Shown: positions 28,290-41,090 of the stretch, piece after piece
How the letters are laid out: every line of letters starts with the position of its first letter
How positions within the stretch are numbered: position 1 is the stretch's first letter
From: Doris montereyensis
Lineage: Eukaryota > Mollusca > Gastropoda > Nudibranchia > Dorididae
Length of the DNA stretch: 64,000 nt
Assembly (NCBI GenBank): GCA_037039925.1
Contig: JAXRKP010001077.1
Coordinates: 106,927-170,926 of the forward strand
Direction: 5' to 3'
Notes under the pieces: generated by a model
What the model saw: only the letters and a program-made list of their open reading frames with translations
Databases searched by the model: none
What the model was told of the DNA's origin: nothing
Made by a program: the position numbers and the translations under genes

Positions 28290-31200
28290 CTCACTTTTCA
28301 GGTAAATGTTTTCACTAACCCGAGAGCTGAAACAAGTTCAGAGGCATAACCTGGACTATGTTCACAAACACAAGATGAAAACCAATGAAAAAGATGCTCA
28401 TAATTTAAAAATTCTAATACATTTGATCTAAATGCAACAAACATGATAAAAAAACTGACAGCGCAAACACGATTTTGCCTGCAAGCCAAAAAGGAAGAGA
28501 GAAATTGTTTACATTATTTGCAAACACGGCTTTTACTCACAACCTGTGTTATGGTCTGGCTGATGGCACTTTAGTGTACTGTACAAGTATATTGTGCATA
28601 CTGTGCATGGGAGCTTGTTCCCATGGCTTTGATTAGAACTATGTAAATGCACCCCCTTCTCTTGCCATGGAAAATTACATTTGGCCAAAAAAGGAAAATG
28701 GCATTCTTTTTATATAATGCACCAACATTTCAATGGATCAAAGAGGAGATTGGAAATTTTCAAGAGTGACATTCCTCTTGTCTGAAACTAGATAGTCACC
28801 GTTGACCTTGACCTTAAAGTGTATTAAGTCTCAAATTTTCTTGCTTGCCATGGCATTGTCACACCTTTGGCCAATCGTTGCATTCTCTCATCGCACTTAG
28901 CCTAAGCAACCATACTCTTTTTAAATCAAAATGTTGTACTCTTGGCATCATAGCATTTCTAGCTTTTTGCTCTTGTGTCAATGCAAGTTCTTCTATTTTG
29001 AAATTTTACATTGTTCCATTTGTGATGAATACTGAAAGAATTAATTTATACTGAGAGAAAAACTGATTTCTGTTTCAGGAAATTGTATTGTAGTGGCTGG
29101 GCTTTTGTTTCACGTTGATCCATAGTATTAACTAATAGTATAATATTATTGGTATCCCTGTTACTTAGTACTATTGGGCCATACTTATGTGTTGGCACTT
29201 GATGCTTTTTAGCCTAATGGAAGAAAATGAGGACAAAATACGTATGTGCACAGCAGACAATTTGGTACTATTAGAAATTCCAGCTAATGGTTACTGAAAG
29301 TGAAAGCTGTGTTCAAAGTTAGACTTTAGACTGACTAGTGTTTTTTTAAATTAATGATTTTGATTACCCGTTTAGGTTGTGACATGAAATGTGGTAAAAC
29401 AAATTTTCTTTTACATTTAATGCAAATGTTGTTTTTGTTACCAAAATATCTTAACTTGGTATTTGATGTTTCCTATAATGTGATTATTATGATGAAACGG
29501 CCATAATCAATTTGGTATTCCTGTTTTATAATGAGAATTAATTGGCTTACGTGAACGTTCCTTTCAAACACACTGACAGAAATGCGCATGAACTGAGTTC
29601 ATCAACTGTTAAGAAGAAAAATGTTGACTGAGGTGCAAAGTTTTTACTTCAAAACAATACTCTTACTCCCCCTCTGTCCTCAAGTGTGATATTGAAGTCT
29701 TACAAAAGTGTGTAGAAACAAGATCTTTTTGGCTAAAATGAAATCACTGAATGCCAACATTGAAGAATACAATGTATCTCAAGACCTGTTGGTGAACACA
29801 ACCCATCTTCTATAAAACCTACAACCCCCCACCCCGCCCCAGCCTTTTCCCATTTCCACATCCCTCTAAGAAAGAAAGAATGCAACCCCCTCCTCCCCCC
29901 AGAAAATCACAAACAAAAAAGAAGACAATCGTACTCCCAAAGAGGAAATCAATCTCTGTACAGCTGATTTTTATGATAAAGACCAAAAGGAGACCAGCAA
30001 CAAGTAATTGCTGAAGTATTACAACTATTAGTATTACTACTATTACACTCGAGTTCTATACTATAATGCATGAAAAACATAAAGAGAAGCGTTGACACAT
30101 TTACGATTAATTGAGAATTCCAATTTTTGTGCAATAAGCCATATATACGTGTGTCTGTATATATATAAGTTGAATTGATACTTACCCATATCATACGCGC
30201 CCATCACCCAACAGCCTCATCATTGTAAACCACTCATGGCGCTTTATTAACTGGGGTGCTGCTTGTGTCTCATTTGATGCTGTCTTATACTATAGCTAGC
30301 ACTAGCATGAACGACGGAATAGGTAAGTGAAATCCAAGGTTCACATTGCCACTGTGTTCACCTTCAAATGTGCATGTTATTGGCACTGGCAGGAATCTTC
30401 ACTGAAAAGTGACTACCCTGAGTTTGCAATGTTTCTACTTTTGGTTTTTGTCTGCCATTTTTGTACTTTTTGTTTTCGTCTGCTGTTTGTGTACTTTTTT
30501 GAATTTGTCTGCTATTTTTGTACTTTTTGATTTGTCTTTTTTTTTGCGTGTGTAAAGTAAATTATTGTGTTTGTAATATTATAGATTAAACATATAAATT
30601 AATTTATTTAATAATTCTATAAGTTGAAGAGTGAGGCCTAGAAGTTGAAAACTAAAAAAAGCCCCACTATGACATAGAATGCAGTGTTATGTGAAGGATT
30701 TTATTTGTATCATTTTGATTGTCGCTGGTTTCGTCTCTATGATGATAATTGTCACCTCCATCTGTTCATTGATCCCTGAAAGTGAAATTAAACTGTTTTT
30801 AATGTAGTGTAAAGTGTTATTTAACAAGTGGGCTGTTCTAGATAACTTAATTTGGCTTTTAGTGATTTAATTTTGTTGCTTTGATCAAAGATGAAATTTC
30901 TCAAAGATCAACAGATTGTTTTATTTCTCCTTAAGAATGTTGAGGATCATTACATCAACTGAATGGAAACTGCAGTTTATTTTCTTTTTATAATAGTTAA
31001 TGATAGTAAAATTTTCACAGATACAATCAAAGTGGTGATGAAAGTTATAATAGATCTAATTCATGCTCAGTTTTGTTATTATATATATATACAGTATATA
31101 TTATATGAATATTCATCATGCATTTAAATTGTACATGTAACAGTGGTATTTACTTTGCTAACCTTTTGTGAGCATTTACTAATAATTGATTTTTTAAAAG

Positions 31201-31605
31201 TCATTATTCTTATTATGATAGCTTTTTATATTTTTGTCTAACAATCTTTCCTTTATATTATTTTTTCTATTATATATTACTATTACCAGTTTTTGATTTA
31301 TGTAATAAACCATGTTGCTTTTTCAAGATGATCTATTTCTTCTTTTACCCATTTTTTAGTTAAACTACCATTACTTGTTTCAGTTGCAATGTCTGAATAT
31401 AGTTCATGTCTGATTAACGTTCTGTTTGGTAAACTGTTAGATTGCCCTAAAAAAATCTCCCCATTCATGATAGATTCCATGCGGATCCCCACACTTACAC
31501 TTATTTGAACCTAAAATTGTTGCCAGATATGAAGAACAACTGCAAAGGATTTGACCTTCAATAGAGATGAAGCTTGTTTGTATTTGTATCCTTTTTCTGT
31601 GTTCA

Positions 31606-31742
31606 CGGGTGGTTGGCGGGTGCTGCTGGTAGGTCCTACTTTTTTCTTTTTACTCGTTCAATTCTCTTTATTCTTGCTGTTTCCTCTTGATTCACCCTGA
31701 GATCACCACAATGGTGGACAGGGTAAATTTCAATTTAAACGA
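31606..31742 (+). repeat. Dispersed family D, copy 2
   Basis: GGGTGGTTGGCGGGTGCTGC, TGGTAGGTCCTAC, TTGCTGTTTCCTCTTGATTC, ACCCTGAGATCAC, GGGTAAATTTCAATTTAAAC. It sits about 50 bp before the swollen SINE-B. Confidence 0.75.
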
Positions 31743-31794
31743 ACAAACTTCTGTGTTCCTCTCTTGGCTTAGGTGTGACTGAGTGCCTGGTTAA

Positions 31795-34700
31795 TGCGTA
31801 GCGAAACTGTAGGGTTGTGAGTTTTGTTATAACGATGACGCTGGTTCAAAACCCATGGCTCGTCCAGGTGCTTTTTCACGTTGTAGGAAAGGTGCTTCAA
31901 AGGTATTTCACTCTACTATTATGAAAGGTATTTCACTCTACTATAAGGAAAGGTACTTCACTCTATTATTATGAAAGGTATTTCACTCTACTATTATGAA
32001 AGGTATTTCACTCTACTGCTAGGAAAGGTATTTCACTCTACTACTAGGAAAGGTATTTCACTCTACTATTAGGAAAGGTATTTCACTCTACTATTATGAA
32101 AGGTATTTCACTCTACTATTAGGAAAGGTATTTCACTCTACTATTAGGAAAGGTATTTCACTCTACTATTAGGAAAGGTATTTCACTCTACTACTAGGAA
32201 TGGTATTTCACTCTACTATTAGGAAAGGTACTTCACTCTACTTTAAGGAAAGGTATTTCACTCTACTATAAGGAAAGGTATTTCACTCTACTATAAGGAA
32301 AGGTATTTCACTCTACTATTATGAAAGGTATTTCACTCTACTATTAGGAAAGGTATTTCACTCTACTATTAGGAAAGGTACTTCACTCTACTATTTGGAA
32401 AGGTATTTCACTCTACTATAAGGAAAGGTATTTCACTCTACTATTTGGAAAGGTATTTCACTCTACTATAAGGAAAGGTATTTCACTCTACTATTAGGAA
32501 AGGTACTTCACTCTACTATTTGGAAAGGTATTTCACTCTACTATTAGTAAAGGTATTTCACTCTGCTATTAGGAAAGGTACTTCACTCTACTATTAGGAA
32601 AGGCATTTCACTCTGCTATTAGGAAAGGTACTTTACTCTACTATAAGTAAAGGTATTTCACTCTGCTATTAGAAAGGTACTTCACTTTACTATTAGTAAA
32701 GGTATTTCACTCTGCTATTAGGAAAGGTACTTCACTCTACTATTAGGAAAGGTATTTCACTCTACTATTAGGAAAGGTACTTCACTCTACTATTAGGAAA
32801 GGTATATCACTCTACTATTAGGAAAGGTACTTCACTCTACTATTAGGAAAAGTATTTCACTCTACTATTAGGAAAGGTATTTCACTCTACTATTAGTATT
32901 AGGAAAGGTATTTCACTCTACTATTAGGAAAGGTATTTCACTCTACTATTAGGAAAGGTACTTCACTCTACTATTAGGAAAAGTATTTCACTCTACTATA
33001 AGGAAAGGTATTTCACTCTACTATTAGTATTAGGAAAGGTATTTCTCTCTACTATTAGGAAAGGTATTTCACTCTACTATTAGGAAAGGAATGTCACTCT
33101 ATTATTAGGAAAGGTACTTCACTCTACTATTAGGAAAAGTATTTCACTCTACTATTAGGAAAGGTACTTCACTCTACTATTAGGAAAGGTATTTCACTCT
33201 ACTATAAGGAAAGGTATTTCACTCTACTATTAGTATTAGGAAAGGTATTTCACTCTACTATTAATATTAGGAAAGGTATTTCACTCTACTATTAGGAAAG
33301 GTATTTCACTCTACTATTAGTATTACGAAAGGTACTTCACTCTACTATTAGGAAAGGTATTTCACTCTACTATTAGGAAAGGTACTTCACTTTACTATTA
33401 GGATTGTTATTTCACTCTACTATCAGGAAAAGTATTTCACTCTACTATTAGGAAAGGTATTTCACTCTGTTATTAGGAAAAGGTATTTCACTCTACTATT
33501 AGGAAATGTATTTCACTCTACTATTAGGAAAGGTATTTCACTTTGTTATTAGGAAAGGTATTTCACTCTACTATTAGGAAAGGTATTTCACTCTACTATT
33601 AGGAAGAGTATTTCACTCTACTATTAGGAAAGGTATTTCACTCTGTTATTAGGAAAGCTATTTCACTCTACTACTAGGAAAGGTATTTCACTCTACTATT
33701 AGGAAAGATGCTTCACTCTACTATTAGGAAAGGTACTTCTCTCTACTAATAGGAAAGGTATTTCACTCTGCTATTAGGAAAGGTACTTCACTCTGCTATT
33801 AGGAAAGGTATTTCACTCTACTAATAGGAAAGGTACTTCACTATACTATAAGAAAAGGTATTTCACTCTGCTATTAGGAAAGGTATTTCACTCTACTAAT
33901 AGGAAAGGTACTTCACTCTACTATTAGGAAATGATATTTCACTCTGCTATTAGGAAAGACACTTCACTCTGCTATTAGGAAAAGTACTTCACACTACTAT
34001 TAGGAAAGGTATTTCACTCTACTATTGGGAAAGGTACTTCACTCTACTATTAGGAAAGGTATTTCACTCTACTTTAGGAAAGGCATTTCACTCTACTATT
34101 AGGAAAGGTATTTTCACTCTATTATTAGTATTAGGAAAGGTACTTCATTTTATTATTAGGAAAGGTATTTCACTCTACTATTAGGAAAGGAATGTCACTC
34201 TATTATTAGGAAAGGTACTTCACTCTACTATTAGGAAAAGTATTTCACTCTACTATTAGGAAAGGTGCTTCACTCTACTATTAGGAAAGGTATTTCACTC
34301 TACTGTTAGTATTAGGAAAGGTACTTCAATCTACTACTAGGAAAGGTATTTCACTCTACTATTAGGAAAGGTACTTCACTCTACTTTTAGGAAACGTATT
34401 TCACTCTACTATTAGGAAAGGAATGCCACTCTACTATTAGGAAAGGTATTTCACTCTACTATTAGGAAAGGTATTTCACTGTACTATTAAGAAAAGTATT
34501 TTACTCTACTATTAGGAAAGGTATTTCACTCTACTATTAGGAAAGGTACTTCACTCTACTATTAGGAAAGGTATTTAACTCTACTATTAGGAAAGGTATT
34601 TCACTCTACTATTAGGAAAGGTACTTCACTCTACTATTAGGAAAGGTATTTCACTCTACTATTAGTATTAGGAAAGGTGCTTCACTCTACTATTAGGAAA

Positions 34701-35120
34701 GGTATTTCACTCTACTATTAGGAAAGGTATTTCACTCTACTATTAGGAAAGGTACTTCACTCTACTATTAGGAAAGGTATTTCACTCTACTATTAGGAAA
34801 GGTATTTCACTCTACTATTAGGAAAGGTATTTCACTCTACTATTAGGAAAGGTATTTCACTCTACTATTAGGATTTCACTCTACTATTAGGAAAGGTATT
34901 TCACTCTACTATTAGGAAAGGTACTTCACTCTGCTTTCTTCACTTGATTCATGTGTGATTACCCAACTTTAAGAAGTAGAGAAAGATCTTGTTAGGGTGA
35001 CAGCACAAAAGTGCCCAACAGGCTGCTGTGGGAGTTAATAAGGACTATAAATGGAATAGCCTGCGGGGGGATAAATGATGTACAGTTGGTAAGCTAATAT
35101 TTTTATCTTTATCTTTTTGT
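31795..35120 (+). mobile_element. SINE-B copy swollen by an internal 25-bp array
   Basis: Left part (GGTTGTGAGTTTTG, GGTTCAAAACCCATGGCTCG, CCAGGTGCTTTTTCAC) and right part (TCTGCTTTCTTCACTTGA, GGGGATAAATGATGTACAGT) together match the ordinary SINE-B at 58100-58475. Between them about 3 kb of 25-bp repeats replaces a single AGGAAAGGTACTTCACTCTG. Confidence 0.85.
31898..34935 (+). repeat. 25-bp minisatellite, about 120 copies
   Basis: Unit GGAAAGGTATTTCACTCTAC plus TATTA. Variants: GTACTTCAC for GTATTTCAC, CTGCTATTA, and occasional GTATTA insertions giving 31-bp units. Confidence 0.97.
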
Positions 35121-35209
35121 CCACTTTGTGGCAGAGCAGGGTATTGCCTTATGTTACTAATCTTTGGTGTGCATACATGAAGCTCTACTGTGTACTCTCC
35201 ATTTAGTTG

Positions 35210-35310
35210 AAAACGACTTGGAGTTGGAGTGAAATCTTTTTCAAACGACTTGGAGTTGGAGTGAAATCTTTTTTCAAACGACTTGGAGTTGGAGTGAAAT
35301 CTTTTCAAAG
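35210..35310 (+). repeat. 31-bp tandem repeat, 3 copies
   Basis: AAACGACTTGGAGTTGGAGT followed by GAAATCTTTTT. Confidence 0.9.
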
Positions 35311-35699
35311 GGATAAATGTAGACTATAGATCAGACAATGAATTTTACTTTTGTGCATAGGACATTAGCATACTTCTTATTTTCATAGTTTAAAAAAAAG
35401 GCTGAAAAATAGGATGATAAATCATACAGAAAAAAATGAGTTGTTTGAAAGACAGAATGTACTACTACTTAGAGCATAATGACATTGAATAACAATAAAG
35501 TCCCATAGGACCAAAGACGAGACATACAAGGAAGAGACAGAAAAAAATCATGGCTACCATGGGGATCGAACCCGTCCTCTGAGTCGGCACCCATTGCCTC
35601 GCCATGAAATTTCAATGAAATCAACAAATTCATTGACTTATTTCTCTTACACCCTTCTATTACTTAACTGTTAGCAAGGTAAATAGAAGACAAAAAGTT

Positions 35700-35930
35700 T
35701 GTCAATGTCATTGAATATATTTTATTATATATTTTAGTTATAATTTTATCATATATAAATCATTGAATATATTTATAATTTTTATATATAAATACAATGT
35801 AGTTATAATTTTATCATATATAAATACAATGTAGTTATAATTTTATCATATATAAATACAATGTAGTTATAATTTTATCATATATAAATACAATGTTTAT
35901 AATCATATATAATTTTATATCAGCCAGTTG
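35700..35930 (+). repeat. AT-rich tandem repeat, about 32 bp
   Basis: ATATAAATACAATGTAGTTA followed by TAATTTTATCAT, about four units, with shorter versions at both ends. Confidence 0.88.
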
Positions 35931-36229
35931 AAAGTTTCAGCCAGTTGAAAGTTTCAGGGTACACTTTACATAGCAGCATCTGAGTGACAACAAGTTTACG
36001 GGGAAAAGTGCTATGTAACATGAGCCAATAACTGCATAAGCTTGACGCTATGATTACATGACAGAACTTATGATTACATAACGAACTGTCCATTAGTGGT
36101 GTAAAATAACAGTGAAATATTTATTACCTTGGATCTTAATAAAACAGCAGTTTTCATAAAATATTCAGGAAAAGCTAATTTCATTTAAATAAAAACCTTA
36201 GAAATAAACCCATGATATCATTACCCTCG

Positions 36230-36506
36230 CTCTTCTTCGGGTAGGAGGCCTCTCAATCAGAAGAAGGTGGGTTCGAGCCCGCCAACGGTTGAAATTTTTT
36301 TGCGAGGTTTTCTCAAGCAAAATTCCCCAACCCCTGGTCCATCAGAGACGGACAATAAAAAGGAAGTCCCATGTGCAGATCACAACACTGTGCACGTTAA
36401 AGATCCCTTGGCTGTTCACAGGGCAGTCTGGGCAAAAATTAAAAATCCTACCAAAAACCTTGACATCATTAGCTGTGGATGTGGGTAAATCAAATCAAAT
36501 AAAAAA
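36230..36506 (+). mobile_element. SINE-C copy, plus
   Basis: GGTGGGTTCGAGCCCGCCAA, GACAATAAAAAGGAAGTCCC, TTAAAGATCCCTTGGCTGTT, GTGGATGTGGGTAAATCAAA. A reversed SINE-C head fragment (CTCTGGACTACTGAGTCCCT) follows at 36548-36572. Confidence 0.82.
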
Positions 36507-37164
36507 TCATACCTGACATTTATGATTGGGCAATGGCCGACACCTTTTCTCTGGACTACTGAGTCCCTCCCTCAAATGATGGATGTTTATAGTTAGTCAA
36601 TGGAATTAAGCGGTCAAATATAATAGAAGATAAAAAGGTTTTGGGTTTGAACCTGCTTAAGTGAAAGTTTTCATTCTCAACATTCTCATTATCATCCATC
36701 ATCCATTACTTCTAGATCTAGATCGGAAAAAGAATTTCATTTTCTAAAAAAAAAAATTAGGGAGCTAACTTCTGTCAATGTCAGTTTGAGCAAATGATTG
36801 CACAAAGCACAGCATGTACCAGTAAGCTTGAAAACTTGGCTGTCATGGGTTGATTAGCTTTTTTTGACAGTTAAGTTAGTACATGACAACAAATACTAGA
36901 AATGTTCATGCTAAGAAACTATAGTTGAATGATACACATTAATTATGTAACAAAGAATGGAAAGAACTAAAAAAAAATGATGGTTACATAGTCACATAAT
37001 CATATTACAGTTTTTTCAAATTCTACAGGTAAGAGGTTAGTATATGAGATTATCAAGTGGGAAGCTACATAGATCTACACATCTTCGTCTTGATTTTAAA
37101 GAAGATCGATAACCCCCCCCCCCCTCTTCACACATATACATGTCCTCAGATCCAAGCCATATTG

Positions 37165-37270
37165 TGTAAAATATGATTAGCTCTCTAAAATATGATTAGC
37201 TCTCTAAGATATGATTAGCTCTCTAAGATATGATTAGTTCTCTAAGATATGATTAGCTCTCTAAGATATT
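37165..37270 (+). repeat. 19-bp tandem repeat, about 6 copies
   Basis: Unit TAAGATATGATTAGCTCTC with minor variants. Confidence 0.9.
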
Positions 37271-38524
37271 TCATAAAGAACAGAAGGGCAAGGAGTGTTT
37301 CAAAAAAGACGAAAACACCTGTACTTACATTCCCCCCAACCCCCCCCCCCCCCCCCCTCACCTCCATCCCAAAAAAAGAAAACCCCAAAAAGCCAAACCT
37401 GAAAGAAAAGACAATTCCACAAGAAAATAAAGCATGTGTGTGTGTAAAGATGTGTTTCACAAATGACATAAAATACTGAACTTTACTGTTATTAATGATT
37501 ACATTTATACAATTTTCATAAATTTTGACACATGTCAAAAAGTGTAATTATACACATTTAATAATAAACTGATCATTAATCCCTTACATCTACAATTTAA
37601 AACATTTAATCTGGTAATAATATTGAAAGAGATAAAAGAACAAAAATCATATCACAGATAATTGAATTCATTTAAACCAAGATGAGATCAGAGTTATATA
37701 TATAAAATATATGTGAAATATAATATAAATAATAACATGGTAGCATATTGATGACATAAAGTGACAGCGAGTAAAGAAGAAACTAGACTCACTATCTCTC
37801 ACTATACCCTACAAAACATGTTTGAACGGCTGTCTAGTCCACAGACTTGAAGGAACTTCACTTTCTAAACACCTAATTTTTACTACTAAAAAACTATACA
37901 GCGGTAGTCGGGTTCAACGAGGTCATCGGGACCGACACTCGGTCCTCATTGTATGAGACATTTCGTTGAATACAAAGTCAACAAAGAACTTCCATTTCAA
38001 CAGCATTGATTTTTTTAAAGGAAAGGCATTTGCGCTTTGTGAGTTTTGATGTAGATGTAGATGCCATTTCGATAAATCAGAATGAAGCGACTGTACAGTG
38101 AGGTACAGTGAGTTACAGATGTATATGCTAGCACCGAATAGAAGAAAGTGAGCAACAGAGATAATTAGTAATCAGCCTGACCCCTATGCCTTTAACGAGA
38201 TCGTGCCAGTAATCAAAATCATTGTGATTAGTTTTTTATGGAAAATCTTACTTGTCAGCTGTTCATTATCGAAAATAAAATACCTAAAAAAAACCGAGAG
38301 CCATACAGGGGGATAACTATAATTAGAAATCATTGCATCAGTGAAAACAAAATCCTAAGAAATATAAAAGTTACTATAAACGAAAAAACAAAACAAAAGC
38401 CATAAACGTCTTAGTCTATGGAGACTTTTACCCACTAGCCTATATACTATATAGGAAAGAGCCATGACTTTCCTTGTACTTGTAATGTCTGAGATTTACT
38501 TTGTTTATCAGGGACAGTGACGTG

Positions 38525-38775
38525 CCGGTAGCTCAGTTGCTAGAGTGTCTGACTGCCACCAAGGAGGCCCAAGTTTGATTCCCAGTCTGAGCAAACTTTT
38601 CAAGCCCTCCTGTCGACCCAGCAGCGAAATTGGTAGCTAGGTCTATTTGGACTCGGTGAAAGTCAAGGCGACAAAAAAGCAATGGCAAACTACCACATAA
38701 TGCCTAATTTGCCTAGAAAATTCAGGACTCTACTCCTGTTCCTACGTTCAAGTCTGAGTATGGGGCTTACTTTAC
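38525..38775 (+). mobile_element. tRNA-derived SINE-E
   Basis: The head GGTAGCTCAGTTGCTAGAGT (A box) and GTTTGATTCCCAGTC (B box) are tRNA-like. The body ends in GGGGCTTACTTTACTTTATA, whose last part is multiplied downstream. Only one copy in the window. Confidence 0.72.
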
Positions 38776-38865
38776 TTTATATATATATGGGACTTACTTT
38801 ACTTTATATATATATGGGACTTAATTTACTTTAGATATATATATGAGACTTATTTTATTTATATA

Positions 38866-38906
<41 letters not shown>

Positions 38907-38915
38907 GACTTATTT

Positions 38916-38978
<63 letters not shown>

Positions 38979-39165
38979 ATTTACCTTACTTTATATATAT
39001 ATGGGACTTAGTTTACTTTATATGTATATATGGAACTTAGTTTACTTTATATATATATGGGACTTACTTTACTTTTTATATATATATATATGGGACTTAC
39101 TTTACTTTATATATATATGGGACTTACCTTACTTATATATATATATGGGACTTACTTTACTTTTC
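38760..39165 (+). repeat. Array of SINE-E tail units with (TA)n
   Basis: About a dozen units of ATGGGACTTACTTTACTT followed by variable TATATA runs, with long (TA)n at 38864-38904 and 38921-38976. Confidence 0.9.
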
Positions 39166-39667
39166 TTTTTACCAGGGACAGTGATTCCAGAATAATGGTA
39201 GGCTGGTACACACTGTACTTATATATGTACGTATAGTGATAGCAATGTCCAATTATGATTCAATTTTATCAGACGGCTAGTTTGGTCTGCTGGTTTCATA
39301 AACATTCATCTAATTTCACAATCCAAGACATGAAATTTTAAATGGACATTTCTCAAATGATGTAATTTTTACTAATAGTAATAATAGGAAAGCAATTTGT
39401 GTTAAAAAACATCCCTAATTAACACTGAATGAGATTCAAAAATTCATCATAAATTATGTACAGTTGTGACAACAACGAATTAAGCACCCTCTCTTGTAAC
39501 AAGTAACAATAAATGCATTATGACAATAGATAAAGTAAAAAACACATTCAGTACTGATAAATGTGTTTGTTTTAAACCATACCACTGTTGCCAAGATGAG
39601 AGATGTGATTTAAAAATCCCATTGCTATAAACAACTAATACATCAAGCCCCCTTTCCCCCTTAAAAC

Positions 39668-39810
39668 AGTGGGTGGCTATTGATGGACACTACTGGTAGG
39701 TCCTACTTCCTTCCTTTCTCTCTTTCACATGTTTTTCATCTAGCCGTTTCCTCTGAATTCACCCTGAGATCACTGCACATACTGGACGGGATAAACTTCA
39801 ATGAAACAAA
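39668..39810 (+). repeat. Dispersed family D, copy 3
   Basis: GTGGGTGGCTATTGATGGAC, CTACTGGTAGGTCCTAC, GCCGTTTCCTCTGAATTCAC, CCTGAGATCAC, GGGATAAACTTCAATGAAAC. Confidence 0.75.
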
Positions 39811-39944
39811 CAAACAAACCCCCTAAAACAATGCAAGTTAAAAAACACATTTTCTCCTCTGAGAAATAGTCAGTAAAACCAAGATTTCTTTCTTGACAAT
39901 TGAACAAAGAAAGGAACAGGCAAACCAAGTGTACAACATTTCCA

Positions 39945-40090
39945 TGCTACGAAAACCGTACGTTATATCTAAGTTAGTTATAACAATTAAATGTTCAAAA
40001 CCATACGTTATATCTAAGTTAGTTATAACAATTAAATGTTCAAAACCATACGTTATATCTAAGTCTAAGTTAATTATAACAATTCAATGT
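39945..40090 (+). repeat. 45-bp tandem repeat, 3 copies
   Basis: CGTACGTTATATCTAAGT/CATACGTTATATCTAAGT, then TAGTTATAACAATTAAATG units. Confidence 0.9.
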
Positions 40091-40900
40091 TTAAAAAAAT
40101 ATTGTGATCAAATATTAAAGTTTTGTTTGTTAAAACATGTATTATATAAGTACCCTGTTTCATTAAGGCATTTCAATAAAACTTTGATGGGACAATAGTT
40201 TGAGCACAGTCAGCTGTAGAAGATTGGCTTGCTTGAAATAACTTATGGGACATTAGTATTTACATTGTGAGAGCAGACAGAAGTCCTCCTAAACTATATA
40301 CATACATTTTTATTTCAAGGATAATTGATATCTTGCGCTCAAACATCAGCAAAAACAAGTATTATGAATAGAGGAACTTTTTTTTAGTGTTTTAACATTG
40401 ATGAGTATTAGACTTGGCAAAAAGTTCATAATTTGATTTTAATATGAAAAGGATTAATGTCTCCAGACATAATTCCAATTTTAACTTATGAATTTCATTG
40501 ACAAATACTTGAGCTTTATCATTTATAGCATTTAAACCTGAATACATTTACCATGCAGTAAATTCTTAATTGTTTTTGTATCTCATACTGTTAAATGGAC
40601 AGAGAACACTCTTAGAAAGAAGATGACTCTAAAAAATAAAAATTTTGCTCGCTTCAAGTTCACATTCCTGATGTGACATTGCAATGAATTTTGACTTTTT
40701 AAAAGAAAATAGAATCAAAATATAAAAACCCACTAAAAAAACAAAAATAATATTCGCCTTAACCCAAACAAAATTTCAAAGTAAAAATAACACAAACCAA
40801 TGCAAAACGAAAGACAAATTGTTATCAAAATTAGTTATTGGTTTCAAATTGGTTTTGATACATTTGTTTAAAGATAGCTTTTTATTGTTTGAGAGTGTCC

Positions 40901-41090
40901 TTATAACACAGAACACACTTTGCTTCCTCGGTCGCAGCCCTCGCTAGATGGCAGGGTGACTTTGGTGACTACCGTTACTTGGTATGGCGGGATGGAAGTG
41001 AAAGGGGGTGGAGGAGGGACTGCGTGAGGTCTTGCCGGGGGATCCTTCAAGAAATCATTTCTCTCACTTGTGTCTCTGTGATAAGATTTT
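40901..41090 (-). CDS. FBXO10: FBXO10-like terminal exon with CaaX-like end CSVL
   Basis: After TCTGTTCACAG the exon encodes KSYHRDTSERNDFLKDPPAR, a poly-Pro stretch and SEGCDRGSKVCSVL before TAA at 40903-40901. DPPARP aligns with NPPARP of human FBXO10 and the last residues with SVFCTIL. Both ends fit a CaaX prenylation motif with terminal Leu, which usually directs geranylgeranylation. Confidence 0.85.

Larger units (their letters stand above)
20074..40900. other. Intergenic stretch without a supported gene
   Basis: Apart from the repeats listed separately I see no exon with recognisable protein and good splice sites. The left part may include the syntrophin 3' UTR. At 30308 an ATGAACGACGGAATAG stretch is followed directly by GTAAGTG, a start-plus-donor pattern, but no matching downstream exon was found. 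Confidence 0.5.

Noticed and set aside
30250..30322. ATGAACGACGGAATAG followed by GTAAGTG as a first exon
   Set aside because: Only a start-plus-donor pattern; no downstream exon or protein similarity found.
31898..34935. Regular array considered as a CRISPR
   Set aside because: Units are contiguous 25-bp tandems without unique spacers, inside a SINE in a eukaryotic genome.
38525..38600. tRNA gene
   Set aside because: A- and B-box-like motifs exist, but the sequence does not close an acceptor stem and continues as a SINE body.
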